Assembly (NCBI GenBank): GCA_026224825.1
Contig: JAMFRO010000018.1
Coordinates: 62,001 to 126,000, forward strand
Source of the DNA: a bacterium
Lineage (GTDB): Bacteria; Pseudomonadota; Alphaproteobacteria; Acetobacterales; Acetobacteraceae
Reading direction: 5' to 3'
Length of the DNA stretch: 64,000 nt
Shown here: positions 63,601-64,000 of the stretch, one piece after another
Numbering within the stretch: position 1 is the stretch's first letter
How the letters are laid out: every line of letters begins with the position of its first letter
The notes under the pieces: model-generated
The model's database searches: none
The model's input: only the letters and a program-made list of their open reading frames with translations
Told to the model about the DNA's origin: nothing
Translations under genes and position numbers: made by a program

Positions 63601-64000
63601 CCCCGGCAGCGATTATCTCTACCCCGATGAATATATCGGTGGCGGCGGCGGCGTTGGTGGTGCGCAACCTAGTGGTAGCAATGGTACCGGCGGCATAGGC
63701 GGCTTCGGCGGCGGCGGCGGGGCAGGCTATGCTTACGGCGGCGCGGGCGGGTTTGGCGGCGGCGGCGGGGCTGGGTATTATTACGGCGGTGCCGGCGGGT
63801 TCGGCGGCGGTGGTGGCGCGGGCAGGTATGGTGGCGGTGGCAGCGGCGGGTTTGGCGCCGGTGCCGGTGGTTCGCAAGGCGGCGGCGGCGGCGTTGGTGC
63901 CGGCGGCGATATTTTCGTGCAGCAGGGCGGCACGCTGGTCATCACTGGCGGCAGCCTGGCCAGCGGCACGGTCGCGGGCGGGGCCCAGGGCATCACCGGA
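60623..64000 (+). CDS. Large glycine-rich repeat surface protein (cut by window end)
   Basis: The ATG is two bases after the sulfotransferase stop, and the frame stays open for 1126 codons to the window edge. Module one (~1-730) begins VANIADLNAAI with an ENLTIA-type beta-helix, GAGLGGGLFV, AGGDIFVQAGG and autotransporter-type repeats (NGYSGGTDIEGASL, DSYTEGTTIEAGML). A run of short GGITL-type repeats (codons ~470-635) follows. Module two starts at ~735 (FAVSTEAQLNAAL) and contains an extremely Gly-rich stretch with interspersed Tyr (GGAGYYYGGAGGFG) before another AGGDIFVQQGG. It is clearly related to the 48,147 protein; a C-terminal Hint domain may lie outside the window. Adhesin or matrix protein role inferred. 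Confidence 0.8.
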   Translation, partial: MSDTTVANIADLNAAILAANALTGGSDTIELAGSIAMDGTALAAIALASGVTLTIEGDGNTLDGGGTEQGLFVYSGAVTVADLTIADALAQGENAPVTYGYLLGEGYSAIAGGGGGAGLGGGLFVGASASVVLENVDFTGDAAAGGAGSSGFEGQGGAADGGQAGLGTLGQGGGVAFRYVNGKAYTVGAGGGVTGGIGGGNGNQGVPTSHGAPRAGTGGGGLAAGGDIFVQAGGQLAIYGGSLGTGTLAPGAGGASPGSDIYIGNGDTVSLAVATGQTQVITGEIADQTALSGAGQGMLVIGAAGYEGAVLFTFDNGYSGGTDIEGASLQLGTGGTTGMMNGDVSLSGDAVLAFDRSDSAVFAGDITGEGNLLQLGSGTLTLLGTDSYTEGTTIEAGMLQLGQGGTLGLITGDISLATGAVLEFDRSDNVSLSGTISGGRLVQDGGGGVLLSGMVDLSGGLAVDAGALTLSAGSDVNCGITEQGGTLVLLAADSITGGMALNASAATLAGADQIFGGITLNNSALTLSAYSSVSGGVTIDNGTLAVLAGNSIAGGITLDGGALVLGAGNSISGGILVQVGIFSISAANEISGGSAANEISGGITLDTGVLTLSAANDITGGITLAGGGLALESAGAAGSSNIVFGPEHHLTLDIGAGDAPGNTIAGFLPTETIDLQGIGLATGATLNAGNTLLVTEASGTIALQLAADANVPGTVFELASDGAGGTDIVPVETQFAVSTEAQLNAALVQIALESPSLPTGDAITIALSGAGINLTSELEAVKMSGGGTLVIDGGGGTLDGLGDQRGLFIYSGNVVVENLTIANAAAIGGAGGPSTYIRAYGTNIIEGGGGGGAGLGGGLFVAGSANDGAAPASVTLSGVSFTDDLAQGGAAGYLYKNSSTGVTALAGGGGLGGNGGSAGGGGIGQTASGGGFTPYPPKATPGSAGIIPLAGGGGAGDYPGEPSTISNPATNQGYFVGAPGGGSGGGGGGGGSYPGSDYLYPDEYIGGGGGVGGAQPSGSNGTGGIGGFGGGGGAGYAYGGAGGFGGGGGAGYYYGGAGGFGGGGGAGRYGGGGSGGFGAGAGGSQGGGGGVGAGGDIFVQQGGTLVITGGSLASGTVAGGAQGITG
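62038..62520 (+). repeat. Tandem ~20-residue GGITL repeats in the glycine-rich surface protein
   Basis: At least eight imperfect coding repeats of the form N-x-I-x-G-G-I-T-L-x-x-G-x-L-x-L-x-A, about 57-60 bases each, are visible. They look like rungs of a beta-helix and probably set the stalk length. Confidence 0.75.
62375..62427 (+). repeat. 27-base tandem duplication
   Basis: The coding unit for SAANEISGG occurs twice in direct succession (62375-62400 and 62402-62427), nearly identical at base level. It indicates recent replication slippage within the GGITL repeat run and keeps the frame. Confidence 0.8.

Overview
The window looks like the chromosome of an alphaproteobacterium, most likely an acid-tolerant or acetic-acid-bacterium relative (Acetobacteraceae). 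This is inferred from GC-rich coding sequence, three surface-type proteins carrying Hint_2 (Hedgehog/intein) domains, and an acetan/xanthan-type exopolysaccharide (EPS) locus. No rRNA, tRNA, CRISPR array or insertion sequence was recognised.

Layout. (1) 1-7.2 kb is the distal end of an extracellular contractile injection system (eCIS): a partial gene, a DUF4255/Pvc16-type tail protein, a Pvc15-type AAA+ ATPase and a 1258-residue DUF4157 protein whose C-terminus looks like a nuclease toxin. It is followed by a four-domain GT2-GT9-GT9-methyltransferase protein (7.2-10.6 kb). (2) 10.6-13 kb holds a small secreted Tyr/His-rich protein, a DUF4105 membrane protein and AT-rich spacers. (3) 13-29.6 kb is an EPS locus: two GH5 glycosidases (one fused to a Hint domain), a Wzy-like polymerase, an acyltransferase, a GumD/AceA-like sugar transferase split by an in-frame amber codon, GT26, Wzc, GT4, an outer-membrane barrel, a GumB-like export lipoprotein, a GT2 and a Wzx flippase. 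(4) 29.8-40.7 kb is an unusual small-molecule cluster. It contains a fused double alpha/beta hydrolase, a ketoreductase, an AMP-forming ligase, an acyl carrier protein and a heme-oxygenase-like (putative diiron) protein. Facing these is a tightly overlapping operon of MetY-like, MetA-like, group II PLP decarboxylase and very-long-chain acyl-CoA synthetase genes. I recognise the parts but not the pathway; it is my main candidate for an undescribed system. (5) 41-48 kb holds a calpain-Hint protein, a FadL porin with two YeeE/YedE half-transporters, a CmcJ/NvfI-family protein and an LLM flavin monooxygenase. (6) 48-64 kb holds two large glycine-rich surface proteins (one ending in a Hint domain, one cut by the window end), an LplT-like transporter followed by the remains of a deleted aas gene, a TetR regulator with four operator-like palindromes, a lipase-like hydrolase, a sterol-desaturase-family hydroxylase, a class III CoA-transferase, an HTH-bearing citrate synthase and a TPR-sulfotransferase coupled to the second glycine-rich protein.

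Much of the window concerns the cell surface: an injection machine, EPS, giant beta-rich secreted proteins and enzymes that could modify them. Start codons were chosen by ribosome-binding sites, overlaps and domain boundaries; where two are credible this is stated. All family assignments are by eye from motifs, without database searches.
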